From assembly GCA_002791035.1 (NCBI GenBank), contig PFWG01000065.1, positions 1 to 17,807 of the forward strand: a stretch of 17,807 nucleotides of DNA. Reading direction: 5' to 3'. This document shows positions 1 through 8,441 of the stretch, piece after piece. The first letter of the stretch is position 1; the number at the start of each line of letters is the position of its first letter. Position numbers and translations under genes: made by a program. The stretch comes from Candidatus Portnoybacteria bacterium CG_4_9_14_3_um_filter_43_11 (GTDB lineage: Bacteria; Patescibacteriota; Minisyncoccia; Portnoybacterales; UBA2143). Under the pieces are notes generated by a model, which ran no database searches, was not told the origin of the DNA, and saw only the letters and a list, made by a program, of their open reading frames with translations.

Positions 1-2
1 AC

Positions 3-1532
3 GCCTTAAAGGTATTGGCCCAGCGAGCCGGCGTGGAATTAAAGAAAATAGACCCGAAGCTGTCCGCCCGGCTGAAAACGGAAAGGACCCGGCTATACGA
101 AATTTGCGATTGGGCCAGTCGTTTTTTTGTCAAACAGTTGGAAAGCGCCGCCGGCAAGAAAATGCGGGATTATCTGGTCGGCCGCGGACTGAAATCGGAA
201 ACAATCGCCCTTTGGCGAATCGGCTACGCACCCAACGAATGGCAAGCGCTGACGGACTTTTTAAACAGCCGGGGATATCCGACCGCCGAAATTTTAAAGG
301 CAGGGTTGGCCGTCAAAAATGACCGCGGCAAGTATTACGACCGTTTTCGCGACCGGATTATTTTTCCCATTGCCGATATCAACGACATGACAATTGGTTT
401 TACCGGCCGAGAAAATCCGAATAATCCAGATAAACGGATGGGAAAATATGTCAATATCCCCAATACTCCGATATATGATAAAAGCAGGGTTCTCTACGGG
501 CTAAACAAGGCCAAACTGGATATCAAGAAAGAAAACTTATGCGTTCTGGTTGAAGGGCAAATGGACGTCATTATGGCTCATCAGTCCGGCTTTGGCAATG
601 TTGTCGCCAGCTCAGGGACGGCACTGACCGAATACCAACTTAAAACCATCAAAAGATACACTGAAAACCTGGCGACTTCTTTTGATATGGATGCCGCCGG
701 CAAAGAAGCGACCAAAAGAGGAATCAATTTGGCGGTTGAATTGGGTTTTAGCGCCAAAGTCATCAGCTTGCCCGCCGCCAAAGATCCGGCCGATTACCTT
801 AAAGAAAATGCCGAAACTTGGCCGAAGATGCTTAAACAGGCTCAAAATTTGATAGAATTCTGCCTCAACAACGCCCTTAAAAGCAACGACGCCGAAACAG
901 CCGAAGGGAAAAAAGAAATCAGCAAATCGGTTTTGCCGATTATCAAAAGAATTCCGAACAAGATAGAACAGGCGTATTGGATTCAGGAAACCGCCAAGAA
1001 ATTAGGAGTCGGCGAGACCGTCTTGATGCAAGAGTTAGACAAGATAAATTTCTCGCCCCTATTGGTCAACAGCGACCCTGTCTTTCCTGTTAAAAATTCC
1101 GGCGGCCATAAAATGGATTTGGAAGAATACGCTATCGGATTGGCCTTGTCCTGTTCGGAAGGTCAAAATCAATACCGGATTGAGCCAAAATGCCTTTTTA
1201 CCAATTCCCAATTAGGCGAAATATTTGAGGCAATTAAGAATACCAAAAAGAAGAAAATTGTCTTGGCTGATTTAAAGAAAAAATTGCCGCCTCATTTGGC
1301 CGAGCAAATTGACAGCCTCGCCTTCAAAGCCGAGGTTCAAAAATGTCTCGCCGATGAATTTGAACCGGAAAAAGAAATCAAGTTTTGCTTTCGCCAATTG
1401 AAGAAAAAATTTCTGAAAGATAAGTTGAGTAAGTTAAGCTTGGCTATTAAGCAGGCGGAAAGCAAAAAAGACAAAACCTTATTAAAAAATCTAACGGAAG
1501 AATTTGCCCAATTATCTAAGGAGATTTCGTAA
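3..1532 (+). CDS. dnaG: DNA primase DnaG (5' end missing)
   Basis: Synthesises RNA primers for DNA replication. The reading frame is open to the window edge: codons before position 15 read A-L-K-V-L, matching the usual DnaG region just after the zinc finger, so the CHC2 zinc-binding domain lies outside the window. Visible in order are the catalytic core N-lobe (YLVGRGL and IGYAP motifs, nt about 170-235), the TOPRIM domain with acidic motif EGQMDV (nt 552-569) and the metal-binding D-M-D (nt 684-692; DGD in E. coli), the KDPADYL motif (about nt 780-800), and a helical C-terminal region (about nt 1110-1530) expected to contact the replicative helicase. The gene ends 4 bases before the rpoD ATG. 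This matches the classical dnaG-rpoD order of the macromolecular synthesis operon. Identity is secure; only the N-terminus is lacking. Confidence 0.95.
   Translation, partial: ALKVLAQRAGVELKKIDPKLSARLKTERTRLYEICDWASRFFVKQLESAAGKKMRDYLVGRGLKSETIALWRIGYAPNEWQALTDFLNSRGYPTAEILKAGLAVKNDRGKYYDRFRDRIIFPIADINDMTIGFTGRENPNNPDKRMGKYVNIPNTPIYDKSRVLYGLNKAKLDIKKENLCVLVEGQMDVIMAHQSGFGNVVASSGTALTEYQLKTIKRYTENLATSFDMDAAGKEATKRGINLAVELGFSAKVISLPAAKDPADYLKENAETWPKMLKQAQNLIEFCLNNALKSNDAETAEGKKEISKSVLPIIKRIPNKIEQAYWIQETAKKLGVGETVLMQELDKINFSPLLVNSDPVFPVKNSGGHKMDLEEYAIGLALSCSEGQNQYRIEPKCLFTNSQLGEIFEAIKNTKKKKIVLADLKKKLPPHLAEQIDSLAFKAEVQKCLADEFEPEKEIKFCFRQLKKKFLKDKLSKLSLAIKQAESKKDKTLLKNLTEEFAQLSKEIS
1518..1523 (+). 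promoter_or_regulatory. Ribosome binding site of rpoD
   Basis: AAGGAG inside the last codons of dnaG, 13 bases before the ATG at 1537. It supports ATG 1537 over the in-frame TTG at 1504, which would add 11 residues not seen in the family. The spacing is a little long. It is one of the few clear Shine-Dalgarno sequences in this window. Confidence 0.6.
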
Positions 1533-1536
1533 AAAT

Positions 1537-2715
1537 ATGCCCACTAAAAAAAAGAAGGTGCCTAAAACAAACAAAAAAAGAACCGAAGTCGTTCGCCTTA
1601 AAACAGCGCCAAAGAAAAAACCGTCAGTTAGAAGGAAAAAAAAACCGATTAGCGAAGAGAAAATCCAGCAACTGGTCAATCGCGGGCGAGAAAGGGGATT
1701 TGTCACTGAATCGGAACTGCTCAACCTTATCCCCAGGATAGAAGATGATATTTCCGGCTTGGAAAAAACATATGAACGGCTAAGAGAAAACAATATTGAT
1801 ATTATTGAGTCAATCGAGTTTTTAAAAGAGCCGGCCGAAGTCAAAGATGGCAAGAAAAAAACAGACAAGATTCCTTTTCGCCTGGAGGCCTTTGACAATG
1901 TTCAAATGTATTTGAGGGAAATCGGCCGGATACCCTTAATTAACGCTCAAGAAGAAGTCCGATTGGCCAAAAAAATAGAGCAGGGAGACGAAGAGGCGAA
2001 ACAAAAACTGACTCAAGCCAATCTGCGCTTGGTTGTCAGTATCGCCAAAAAATATGTTAACCGGAGCCGCAATTTGGCTCTATTAGACCTTATTCAGGAA
2101 GGAAACATCGGATTATTCAAGGCGGTAGAGAAATTTGATTACCATCGGGGATATAAATTCTCCACCTATGCTACCTGGTGGATCCGCCAGGCGGTAACGC
2201 GCGCCCTGGCTGACCAATCAAGGACTATCAGAATACCAGTCCATATGGTAGAAACTATCAGCCGGTTTACCCAAGCTAAAAGGCGGCTAATCCAAAATCT
2301 GGGACGGGAACCCTTACCGGAAGAAATCGCCGCTGAGATGAAAGAACCGATTGAAAAAATCCGCCAAATTATCAAAATTTCGCAAGAAACAATTTCTTTG
2401 GAAACACCCGTCGGCGACGATAGCGAAGAAAGCATGTTAGGGGAATTCATTGAGGATAAAAAAACCGCCGGTCCGACCCAAGTTGCTTCCCGAAAACTGC
2501 TTCGCAAACGGCTCAACGAAATTCTGTATGATTTGTCTCCACGGGAACAAAAGATCTTAGAAATGCGTTTCGGTTTGAAAGACAGCATCACTCATACGCT
2601 TGAAGAAGTCGGCAAAGAATTTGGAGTTACTCGGGAAAGAATCCGCCAAATTGAGGCTAAGGCGCTGGAAAAAATGCGTCAGCATAAATCATCCGAGAAA
2701 TTGAAGGGGTATTGA
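1537..2715 (+). CDS. rpoD: RNA polymerase primary sigma factor RpoD/SigA
   Basis: Housekeeping sigma-70 factor directing RNA polymerase to -10/-35 promoters; 392 aa from ATG 1537. Residues 1-39 are extremely basic (18 Lys/Arg). About 40-100 resemble a short region 1.1 (a Glu-Leu-Leu-Asn-Leu-Ile-Pro helix motif). Region 1.2 follows (VQMYLREIGRIPLI), then region 2 with core-binding LDLIQEGNIGL and the -10 recognition/melting helix YATWWIRQAV (from residue 211), region 3 (about 240-310), and region 4 with a C-terminal helix-turn-helix (EEVGKEFGVTRERIRQIEAK, about 355-375) for -35 recognition. The full 2.4 and 4.2 helices make this a primary rather than alternative sigma factor. It follows dnaG by 4 bp, and its TGA overlaps the next ATG by 1 base (TGATG), so translation of the two is probably coupled. 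The lysine-rich head is the one odd feature. Confidence 0.97.
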   Translation: MPTKKKKVPKTNKKRTEVVRLKTAPKKKPSVRRKKKPISEEKIQQLVNRGRERGFVTESELLNLIPRIEDDISGLEKTYERLRENNIDIIESIEFLKEPAEVKDGKKKTDKIPFRLEAFDNVQMYLREIGRIPLINAQEEVRLAKKIEQGDEEAKQKLTQANLRLVVSIAKKYVNRSRNLALLDLIQEGNIGLFKAVEKFDYHRGYKFSTYATWWIRQAVTRALADQSRTIRIPVHMVETISRFTQAKRRLIQNLGREPLPEEIAAEMKEPIEKIRQIIKISQETISLETPVGDDSEESMLGEFIEDKKTAGPTQVASRKLLRKRLNEILYDLSPREQKILEMRFGLKDSITHTLEEVGKEFGVTRERIRQIEAKALEKMRQHKSSEKLKGY

Positions 2716-4337
2716 TGAAAAACTCCACCAAGAAAAATTTAGTCATTTTATCAATTGAGATTTTTGTCCTTCTCCTAATAGTTTCCGGCGTTGCTCCCCG
2801 CGAAGCCAGCTTGTTTTTGACTGGCCTTTTAATTTTCTATTTCATCTTTTCTCCGCTAAAGGATTCTCTTTGGGTTTTTATCGCTTCTATTCCTCTTTTT
2901 GTCGCTCTGCCTATTTCAGAAAGCTTTGACGCGATGGCAAATTGGAGAATATTGCTGATTGTCCTGTTTTTAAAACTGTTCCTTCAGTCCGGCGCCTCGT
3001 TTTCTCTTGTTAAAAACAATAAAGGCCAATGGCGGCTCAAAGAAAATATTAAACATTATCGGATAGAATACCTTTTCGGCATATTTCTTCTTTTGAATAT
3101 CGCGTCTCTTTTTGTCGCCGCCGACGCTTGGATCGGGACTAAAAAACTTATTTTTTTGATTAACGCCTTTCTCTTGTTTCTAATTATCAGAAACTTTTCC
3201 GGCCGGAAGAAAAAAATCATTCCGGTTTTAAAAAGCGCGCTAAACCCAGCTATTGGTATAACTTTGGCCGTCGGATTCGTCCAGTTGGTTATTGTCTTTT
3301 TTGTCCCTCTTTTTCCTTTTTGGCAATTCTGGGCTAGAAATGTTATTGCCCCATTCTATGGACAAAACCTGAGCGACCTTTTATCATACAGCAATACCTG
3401 GTTTTCGTATTATTCTTATCAATTGCCGACTCTACGGATGTTTTCGGGTTTTCCCGATTCCCATTCTTTCGCGTTTTTTTGTATTTTATCTTTGCCGTTT
3501 TTCCTGAAAAGAATCTTTTTGGTTCAAAAAAACAATAAGAGAAAGAAAATAATTTATTATCTTGGACTGATTTTATGCCTTTTGGCCATTATTTTCTCTG
3601 GCTCACGGGGCGCCTGGGCGGGCGCGGCCGGCTCTTTTTTTGTTTTCCTGTTTATTATTTTTCTCTATTACTCTCCGACAATTCGGAATAAAACCGGTTT
3701 TTTCGTTCCGGAATTATACCAGAAGTGGAAGAAGCAAATCCAATTGATTTTCGGAACTCTAATTATGCTGGCGGTTTTATTCCCGATCGGTTCGGCGATT
3801 CTTTTCATGCCCCAGTATTTTGAATTAGAAAGGGAAAACCGGGAAATAGAATTCGGCAAAATTTCATTTTTTGAAAGAGCCAGAAGTATTATTAATTTTG
3901 ACGAGGTCTCGGTAAAAAACCGCCTGGAAATTTGGCAAAGAACGGCTGATTCAATTATCATTCATCCGATTCTAGGAACAGGATTAGGAAATTTCCCCTT
4001 AATTTTAAACGAAGAATTTTCATCGGCCAAAAAGGGCGCTTCGGCCCACAACCTTTACCTGGATGTGGCGGCCGAGACCGGCATTTTTTCAATGCTTATT
4101 TTAGTGGCGATTTTTTGGGAAATATTCAAAGACGCTTGGAAAATTTTTACCAAGACAAAAAACCAATTCCATTATGTCTGGTCCGGATTTTTCGTCCTTG
4201 CCTTAGTCTGGATTTTGGGCTATAGTGTATTTGACGTAGCCCTTCTTAACGATAAGGTCCTTTTGTTTTTTTTAGTCAATCTTGGCCTATTGTATTCCAT
4301 TAAATATGAGGCGGAAAAACCCATTAGTCACAGTTAG
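2715..4337 (+). CDS. O-antigen ligase / Wzy-type polymerase family membrane protein
   Basis: Predicted polytopic membrane protein of 540 aa belonging to the O-antigen ligase-like family (Wzy_C type). Many hydrophobic segments run through the protein, with a large extracytoplasmic loop around residues 350-415. The family signature lies at the loop end: KNRLEIWQ followed by HPILGTGLGNFP (His about 417), then SAHNLYLDVAAETG (His about 445) and further membrane segments. Family members polymerise or transfer lipid-linked glycans on the outer face of the membrane. The start is ATG 2715, preceded by AAGGGG 5 bases upstream; the TTG at 2712 would only add one Met. Two glycosyltransferases and an LCP enzyme follow, so it probably assembles a surface polysaccharide or glycosylates surface proteins. 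Sequence alone cannot separate polymerase, ligase and protein O-oligosaccharyltransferase roles. Confidence 0.85.
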   Translation: MKNSTKKNLVILSIEIFVLLLIVSGVAPREASLFLTGLLIFYFIFSPLKDSLWVFIASIPLFVALPISESFDAMANWRILLIVLFLKLFLQSGASFSLVKNNKGQWRLKENIKHYRIEYLFGIFLLLNIASLFVAADAWIGTKKLIFLINAFLLFLIIRNFSGRKKKIIPVLKSALNPAIGITLAVGFVQLVIVFFVPLFPFWQFWARNVIAPFYGQNLSDLLSYSNTWFSYYSYQLPTLRMFSGFPDSHSFAFFCILSLPFFLKRIFLVQKNNKRKKIIYYLGLILCLLAIIFSGSRGAWAGAAGSFFVFLFIIFLYYSPTIRNKTGFFVPELYQKWKKQIQLIFGTLIMLAVLFPIGSAILFMPQYFELERENREIEFGKISFFERARSIINFDEVSVKNRLEIWQRTADSIIIHPILGTGLGNFPLILNEEFSSAKKGASAHNLYLDVAAETGIFSMLILVAIFWEIFKDAWKIFTKTKNQFHYVWSGFFVLALVWILGYSVFDVALLNDKVLLFFLVNLGLLYSIKYEAEKPISHS

Positions 4338-5343
4338 CATTCTCACTTACAATGGTCTGAAGTATTTAAAATATTGTTTTAATTCCGTTTTTTCGCAGTC
4401 GTATCCCAACTTAGAAATTATTGTTCTTGACAATAATTCAAGCGATGGGACCATTGATTATTTAAAGAAAATAAAGCCAAGGAAAGATTTAAGAATAATC
4501 TTAAACCCGGAGAATTTGGGTTTTTCCAAGGGGCATAATAGGAACATTGGAGAAAGCCGGGGAAAGTTTATTCTCTGTCTTAACCAAGATGCCGTCCTTG
4601 ACCGAAATTTCATTCAAAGCGCCGTAGAAACCTTTGAAAACGGCAAACGAATAGGCGCGGTTCAGGGAAAACTCTATCGCTGGCAAATCGGGATATCGGC
4701 TTCTCAAGACACTCGGGCATACCATGTTAGCCGAATAATAGATACCACTGGACTGGAAATTTTAAAAAATCGGAGGATTATTAACCGGGGACAAGGACAG
4801 ATAGACCAAGGACAGTTTGAAAAAACCGAGGAAATTTTCGGCGCCGACGCCGCCGCCGTGTTTTACCGGCGAGAAGCGCTGGAAGATGTTAAGATTCTGG
4901 ACGAGTACTTTGACCAAGATTTTTTTGCCTATAAGGAAGATGTCGACTTGGCTTGGCGCCTGCGGCTCTACGGCTGGAGAGCCGTCTATCAGCCGAAAGC
5001 TATCGCCTGGCATGATCGGACAGCTGGCGACAGCGCCGCGATAAATTATTTTTTCATTATCAGAGAACGGCTCAAAATTAACAAATTCGGCAAATATCTC
5101 GCTTTCAAAAACCAGCGATTGACGCAAATTAAAAATGAGCAAATTTATCTCTTGTTCAAACATTTGCCCTGGGTTTTGCCCAAAGAAATCGCTTCCTGGA
5201 TTTATGTTATTCTTTTTGAAAAATACACCTGGAAAGCAATTAAGGATTTATTCCAACAAATTCCTTCGGCCTGGCAAAAAAGAAAAATAATCATGTCAAG
5301 AAAGAGAACTGGCGCCAAAGAAATGGAAAAATGGTTTAAGTAG
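4306..5343 (+). CDS. Family 2 glycosyltransferase (rhamnosyltransferase-like)
   Basis: Cytoplasmic or membrane-associated GT-A glycosyltransferase of 345 aa from ATG 4306. An upstream in-frame TTG at 4282 would add eight residues with no family similarity. The N-terminus has the GT2 start VTVSILTYNG, nucleotide-binding DNNSSDGT (Asp42), a metal-binding N-Q-D at Asp95, and the acceptor-side motif YKEDVDLAWR with Glu211-Asp212, then W-H-D about 20 residues later. This layout is typical of the WbbL-like rhamnosyltransferase branch, but the sugar is not predictable. The region around residues 150-185 holds a short Gly-Gln repeat (GQGQIDQGQ). About 80 residues rich in aromatic and basic positions follow the catalytic domain and could attach it to the membrane. 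The gene overlaps the preceding ligase-like gene by 32 bases and has no visible ribosome binding site, suggesting coupled translation. Confidence 0.9.
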   Translation: MRRKNPLVTVSILTYNGLKYLKYCFNSVFSQSYPNLEIIVLDNNSSDGTIDYLKKIKPRKDLRIILNPENLGFSKGHNRNIGESRGKFILCLNQDAVLDRNFIQSAVETFENGKRIGAVQGKLYRWQIGISASQDTRAYHVSRIIDTTGLEILKNRRIINRGQGQIDQGQFEKTEEIFGADAAAVFYRREALEDVKILDEYFDQDFFAYKEDVDLAWRLRLYGWRAVYQPKAIAWHDRTAGDSAAINYFFIIRERLKINKFGKYLAFKNQRLTQIKNEQIYLLFKHLPWVLPKEIASWIYVILFEKYTWKAIKDLFQQIPSAWQKRKIIMSRKRTGAKEMEKWFK

Positions 5344-5344
5344 T

Positions 5345-6358
5345 ATGGAAGGAAGAAGCAGAAAAAGAAAATTAATTTTATTCTTAGTAATCCTTTTCGG
5401 AGGCGCTTTTTTGCTTTTCTCGTTTAAAACCGGTTTTACCGTTAATCAGGTGATAAATTGGGAAAATGCCGGCAATATCCTGCCCTCTTCCAAAAAACTG
5501 CCGGAATTGCCCCAGGACGATCCGGAACGGCTTAATATTCTTCTTTTGGGAATCAGGGGAGCCGAGGAAGAAGGAGAGGGAAAACTTCTTTCCGATGCGA
5601 TTATTTTAGCCAGCGTGGAAAAAAACACTAGTCAGACCGCCTTAATATCTCTGCCAAGAGATATCTACGCGACAATCTACTGCACCGGCGAAGAACAGAA
5701 AATAAATTTCGCCTATGCCCAAGGCGGAATTGACTGCGCCAAGAAAACTATCGGCTATATCACCGGCCAATATATTGATTACGCCGTTTCGGTTGATTTC
5801 GCGGCTTTAACCGAAATTGTCGACGCTCTGGGAGGAATAGACGTCTACTTAGACCAACCCCTTGAAGAAAATTTTCAATGGGCCAAAGAAGGCGCCGAGC
5901 AAGACGAATACTGGTCTATTAAAGAAATTGACGGAGAAGAAAGATGGGTTTTCTACGTCCCAGCCGGTGAAAATCATCTTGATGGGAAAACTGCCCTTTA
6001 TTACGCCCGCTCCCGCTATTCAACTAACGACTTTGACCGGATGCGCCGCCAACAACAGATTATCACCGCCATAAAAGACAAGGCCTTTTCCTTGAAAATC
6101 TTAATCAATCCGATTAAAATATTTGACCTTTTGGATATTTTGGGCAAAAATATCCGAACCGACATGAAATTGACCGACATTGGAAACCTAATTGAAATGT
6201 CAACCCAATTAAACTTTGACCAGGTCAAAAGAAAAATATTTGATACTTCTTCAGAAGGTTTACTTTACCAAACTTTTATCAATGAAGAGTATGTTCTTTT
6301 GCCGACCGGAGACGACCTTACCCGAATTCAGGCGGCCTGTCAAAATATATTTAATTAA
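5345..6358 (+). CDS. LytR-CpsA-Psr (LCP) family glycan attachment protein
   Basis: LCP enzymes transfer lipid-linked anionic glycans onto peptidoglycan or cell-surface proteins outside the membrane. The 337-aa protein has a basic N-terminus and one transmembrane anchor (about residues 9-27), then the LCP domain. Visible motifs are NILLLGIRG (Arg70), SDA (Asp84, metal), SLPRD (Arg105-Asp106, pyrophosphate contact), KINFAYAQGG, and YARSRYSTNDFDRMRRQQQ (Arg222, Arg224, Asp230, Arg231, Arg234). The usual set of phosphate-binding arginines is therefore complete, and the protein should be active. Cys113 and Cys130 lie close together and could form a disulfide. It starts one base after the upstream glycosyltransferase stop and is followed by another glycosyltransferase, so it probably attaches the polymer made by the neighbouring genes. 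No ribosome binding site is obvious. Confidence 0.93.
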   Translation: MEGRSRKRKLILFLVILFGGAFLLFSFKTGFTVNQVINWENAGNILPSSKKLPELPQDDPERLNILLLGIRGAEEEGEGKLLSDAIILASVEKNTSQTALISLPRDIYATIYCTGEEQKINFAYAQGGIDCAKKTIGYITGQYIDYAVSVDFAALTEIVDALGGIDVYLDQPLEENFQWAKEGAEQDEYWSIKEIDGEERWVFYVPAGENHLDGKTALYYARSRYSTNDFDRMRRQQQIITAIKDKAFSLKILINPIKIFDLLDILGKNIRTDMKLTDIGNLIEMSTQLNFDQVKRKIFDTSSEGLLYQTFINEEYVLLPTGDDLTRIQAACQNIFN

Positions 6359-6378
6359 CTTTTAAGACCTAGCCAATT

Positions 6379-7224
6379 ATGCTGTCTATTATCGTTACTC
6401 ACCATAAAACCCCGATTCTGCTAAAAATTTGTTTGGATTCAATCAAAGAATCCTTTGGCGCCGCTCGAGACAATATTGATTATGAAGTCATAGTTGTTGA
6501 CAGCGAAGCGGAATTATCTGTTCAGAAATTAATAAAAGAAAAATTCCCCGCAGCAAAAGTTGTCAGTTTTTCAAAAAATGTCGGTTATGCTAAACTGGTA
6601 AACAGCGGCATCGGTTTATCAAGGGAAGAAGGGAAATATCTGCTTTTTATCAACGCCGACATTATCATTTCAAAAAACGCCGTTGAACAAATGGTTGATT
6701 TTATCAAAAATCATCCGCAAGTCGGCATTGTCGGTCCCCAATTGCTCGGATTTAACAACCTTCCCCAAAAATCGTGCTTTCGTTTCCCAACAATTGCTTC
6801 TATTGCCGCCCGGAGGATATTTTTGGGAAAAACAAACTGGGGAAAGAAAAAATTGGACTACTTTCTAATGAACGACGCCGACTTTTCTTCTCCTCGGACA
6901 GTTGACTGGCTTCAGGGCTCAGCGATGCTGGTCAGGAAGGAATACGCGAAAAAAGTAGGCGAATGGGACGAAAGGTTTTTCCTATATTTTGAAGATACCG
7001 ACTGGTGCCGCCGTTTTTGGCAAAACGGATATCAGGTGGTCTATCTGCCCACAACCAAGGTTTTTCACTATTACGGGCGAGCCAGCAAAAAATGGGGAGG
7101 AGTGTTAGACGCGTTTTTGAACCAATATACCTGGATACATCTAATTAGCGCCCTTAAATATTTCTTCAAGTGGAGGAAAATCGGCGTTACCGTTGACAAT
7201 GAAGTTTTCTCGCTGAATCAATGA
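6379..7224 (+). CDS. Family 2 glycosyltransferase
   Basis: GT-A type glycosyltransferase of 281 aa. Motifs in order are SIIVTHHKTP at the N-terminus, VVDSEAE (Asp41) in place of the usual DNxSxD, INADIII with the metal-binding N-A-D (Asp94), VGIVGPQLL, a Gly-Ser-Ala-Met-Leu-Val-Arg acceptor loop, and YFEDTDWCRRFWQNG (Glu205-Asp206). A short C-terminal stretch is rich in aromatic and basic residues and lacks a clear membrane span. It is related to, but clearly different from, the glycosyltransferase two genes upstream, so the pair probably adds different sugars of the same glycan. It starts 20 bases after the LCP gene, and its stop overlaps the ctpA start in an ATGA. Confidence 0.9.
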   Translation: MLSIIVTHHKTPILLKICLDSIKESFGAARDNIDYEVIVVDSEAELSVQKLIKEKFPAAKVVSFSKNVGYAKLVNSGIGLSREEGKYLLFINADIIISKNAVEQMVDFIKNHPQVGIVGPQLLGFNNLPQKSCFRFPTIASIAARRIFLGKTNWGKKKLDYFLMNDADFSSPRTVDWLQGSAMLVRKEYAKKVGEWDERFFLYFEDTDWCRRFWQNGYQVVYLPTTKVFHYYGRASKKWGGVLDAFLNQYTWIHLISALKYFFKWRKIGVTVDNEVFSLNQ

Positions 7225-8441
7225 ATAAAATTACGAAAAAAATATTTTCAACCGTAATTTGGACAGTTTTACTGGGCGCGGTTTTTGGCCTTGGCTTTTT
7301 TATCGGCCAGACAAACATTCCTTCTGTTGAAAAAGTTAGCGGATTAAGCAACAAAGAATTAGGACAAGATATCGGAATTGATTTCAGTTTATTCTGGGAT
7401 GCCTGGCAGGTGATAGAAAAAAATTATGTCGGCCGGACAAATTTAGACCGCCAAAAAATGGTTTATGGGGCGATCACCGGCTTGGTTAATTCCTTAAAAG
7501 ACCCTCATTCCTTCTTTATGGAACCGCAAGAAAGCAAAAGATTTTTAGATGATATCAGCGGCAGTTTTGGCGGCATTGGAGCCGAAGTCGGCATCCGCAA
7601 CGACACTTTAACGGTAGTTTCGCCCTTAGAAGGCAGTCCAGCGCAAGCGGCGGGACTGAAGCCAGGCGATAAAGTCCTTAAGATAGACGACACGCTGTCA
7701 TCAGATTTGACTTTAGACCAATCAGTTGAAGCCATCCGGGGAGAACCCGGGACAAAAGTTCGTCTTCTTATTTTAAGAGACGATTGGAAGGAAGCCAAAG
7801 AAATCACCATCGTTAGGGCAGACATAAAAATACCGATTATCAAGTGGGAGATAAAAGACAACCACATCGCTTATATCCAGCTCTACCAATTTACCGAGAA
7901 CGCTGGAACTGAATTTCAAAAAATAATTAAGGAAATTAAGAAATCAAATATTAAGGGAATTGTTCTTGATTTGCGCAATAATCCGGGAGGATACTTAGAG
8001 GTAGCAGTAGATATTGCCAGTCAGTTTTTACCCAAAGGCGATTTAGTCGTCGTTGAGGACTTCGGCAATGGAGAAAAAAGCAATAAATACTACAGCGAGG
8101 GATATCAAGGAGTTCAATCTCTGCCGTTGGTTATTTTAATTAACGAAGGTTCGGCTTCGGCTTCAGAGATTCTGGCTGGCGCTTTACACGATAATAGAGG
8201 AATTAAGGTTATCGGCGAGAAAAGCTTTGGCAAGGGCTCGGTCCAACAGTTGGAAAATCTCAGGGGCGGCTCCAGCGTCAAAATTACCGTTGCTAAATGG
8301 CTGACTCCGTCCGGAGCAACCATTGAAGGAGAGGGGATTACGCCAGATATAGAAGTCAAACTGAGCGAAGACGATATTAATAACATGAAAGACCCGCAAC
8401 TGGACAAAGCGATAGAAATAGTCAAAGAATTGACCCGGTAA
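7221..8441 (+). CDS. ctpA: Carboxy-terminal processing protease, S41 family (CtpA/Prc-like)
   Basis: Exported serine protease that trims or degrades envelope proteins from their C-termini; 406 aa. Residues 1-8 are basic, about 10-30 form a signal anchor. A PDZ domain covers about 105-195 (GGIGAEVGI, then SPAQAAGLKPGDKVLKID). The catalytic core contains GIVLDLRNNPGG, EGSASASEILAGAL with nucleophile Ser313, and GEKSFGKGSVQ with general base Lys338. The 25-residue Ser-Lys spacing is that of characterised CtpA and Prc enzymes, so the dyad looks intact. Length is usual for CtpA. It overlaps the preceding glycosyltransferase by 4 bases and the acylphosphatase by 1 base. Placement beside surface-glycan genes fits envelope maintenance, but its substrate is unknown. 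Confidence 0.95.
   Translation: MNKITKKIFSTVIWTVLLGAVFGLGFFIGQTNIPSVEKVSGLSNKELGQDIGIDFSLFWDAWQVIEKNYVGRTNLDRQKMVYGAITGLVNSLKDPHSFFMEPQESKRFLDDISGSFGGIGAEVGIRNDTLTVVSPLEGSPAQAAGLKPGDKVLKIDDTLSSDLTLDQSVEAIRGEPGTKVRLLILRDDWKEAKEITIVRADIKIPIIKWEIKDNHIAYIQLYQFTENAGTEFQKIIKEIKKSNIKGIVLDLRNNPGGYLEVAVDIASQFLPKGDLVVVEDFGNGEKSNKYYSEGYQGVQSLPLVILINEGSASASEILAGALHDNRGIKVIGEKSFGKGSVQQLENLRGGSSVKITVAKWLTPSGATIEGEGITPDIEVKLSEDDINNMKDPQLDKAIEIVKELTR

Noticed and set aside
1504..1536. Upstream TTG start for rpoD adding 11 residues.
   Set aside because: The ATG at 1537 has AAGGAG upstream, while the extra residues overlap the dnaG end and match no sigma-factor feature.
4760..4825. Short GGACAAGGACAG / CCAAGGACAG repetition inside the glycosyltransferase gene.
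   Set aside because: It is just a Gly-Gln-rich loop coded by similar codons; two imperfect units are not evidence for a functional repeat.
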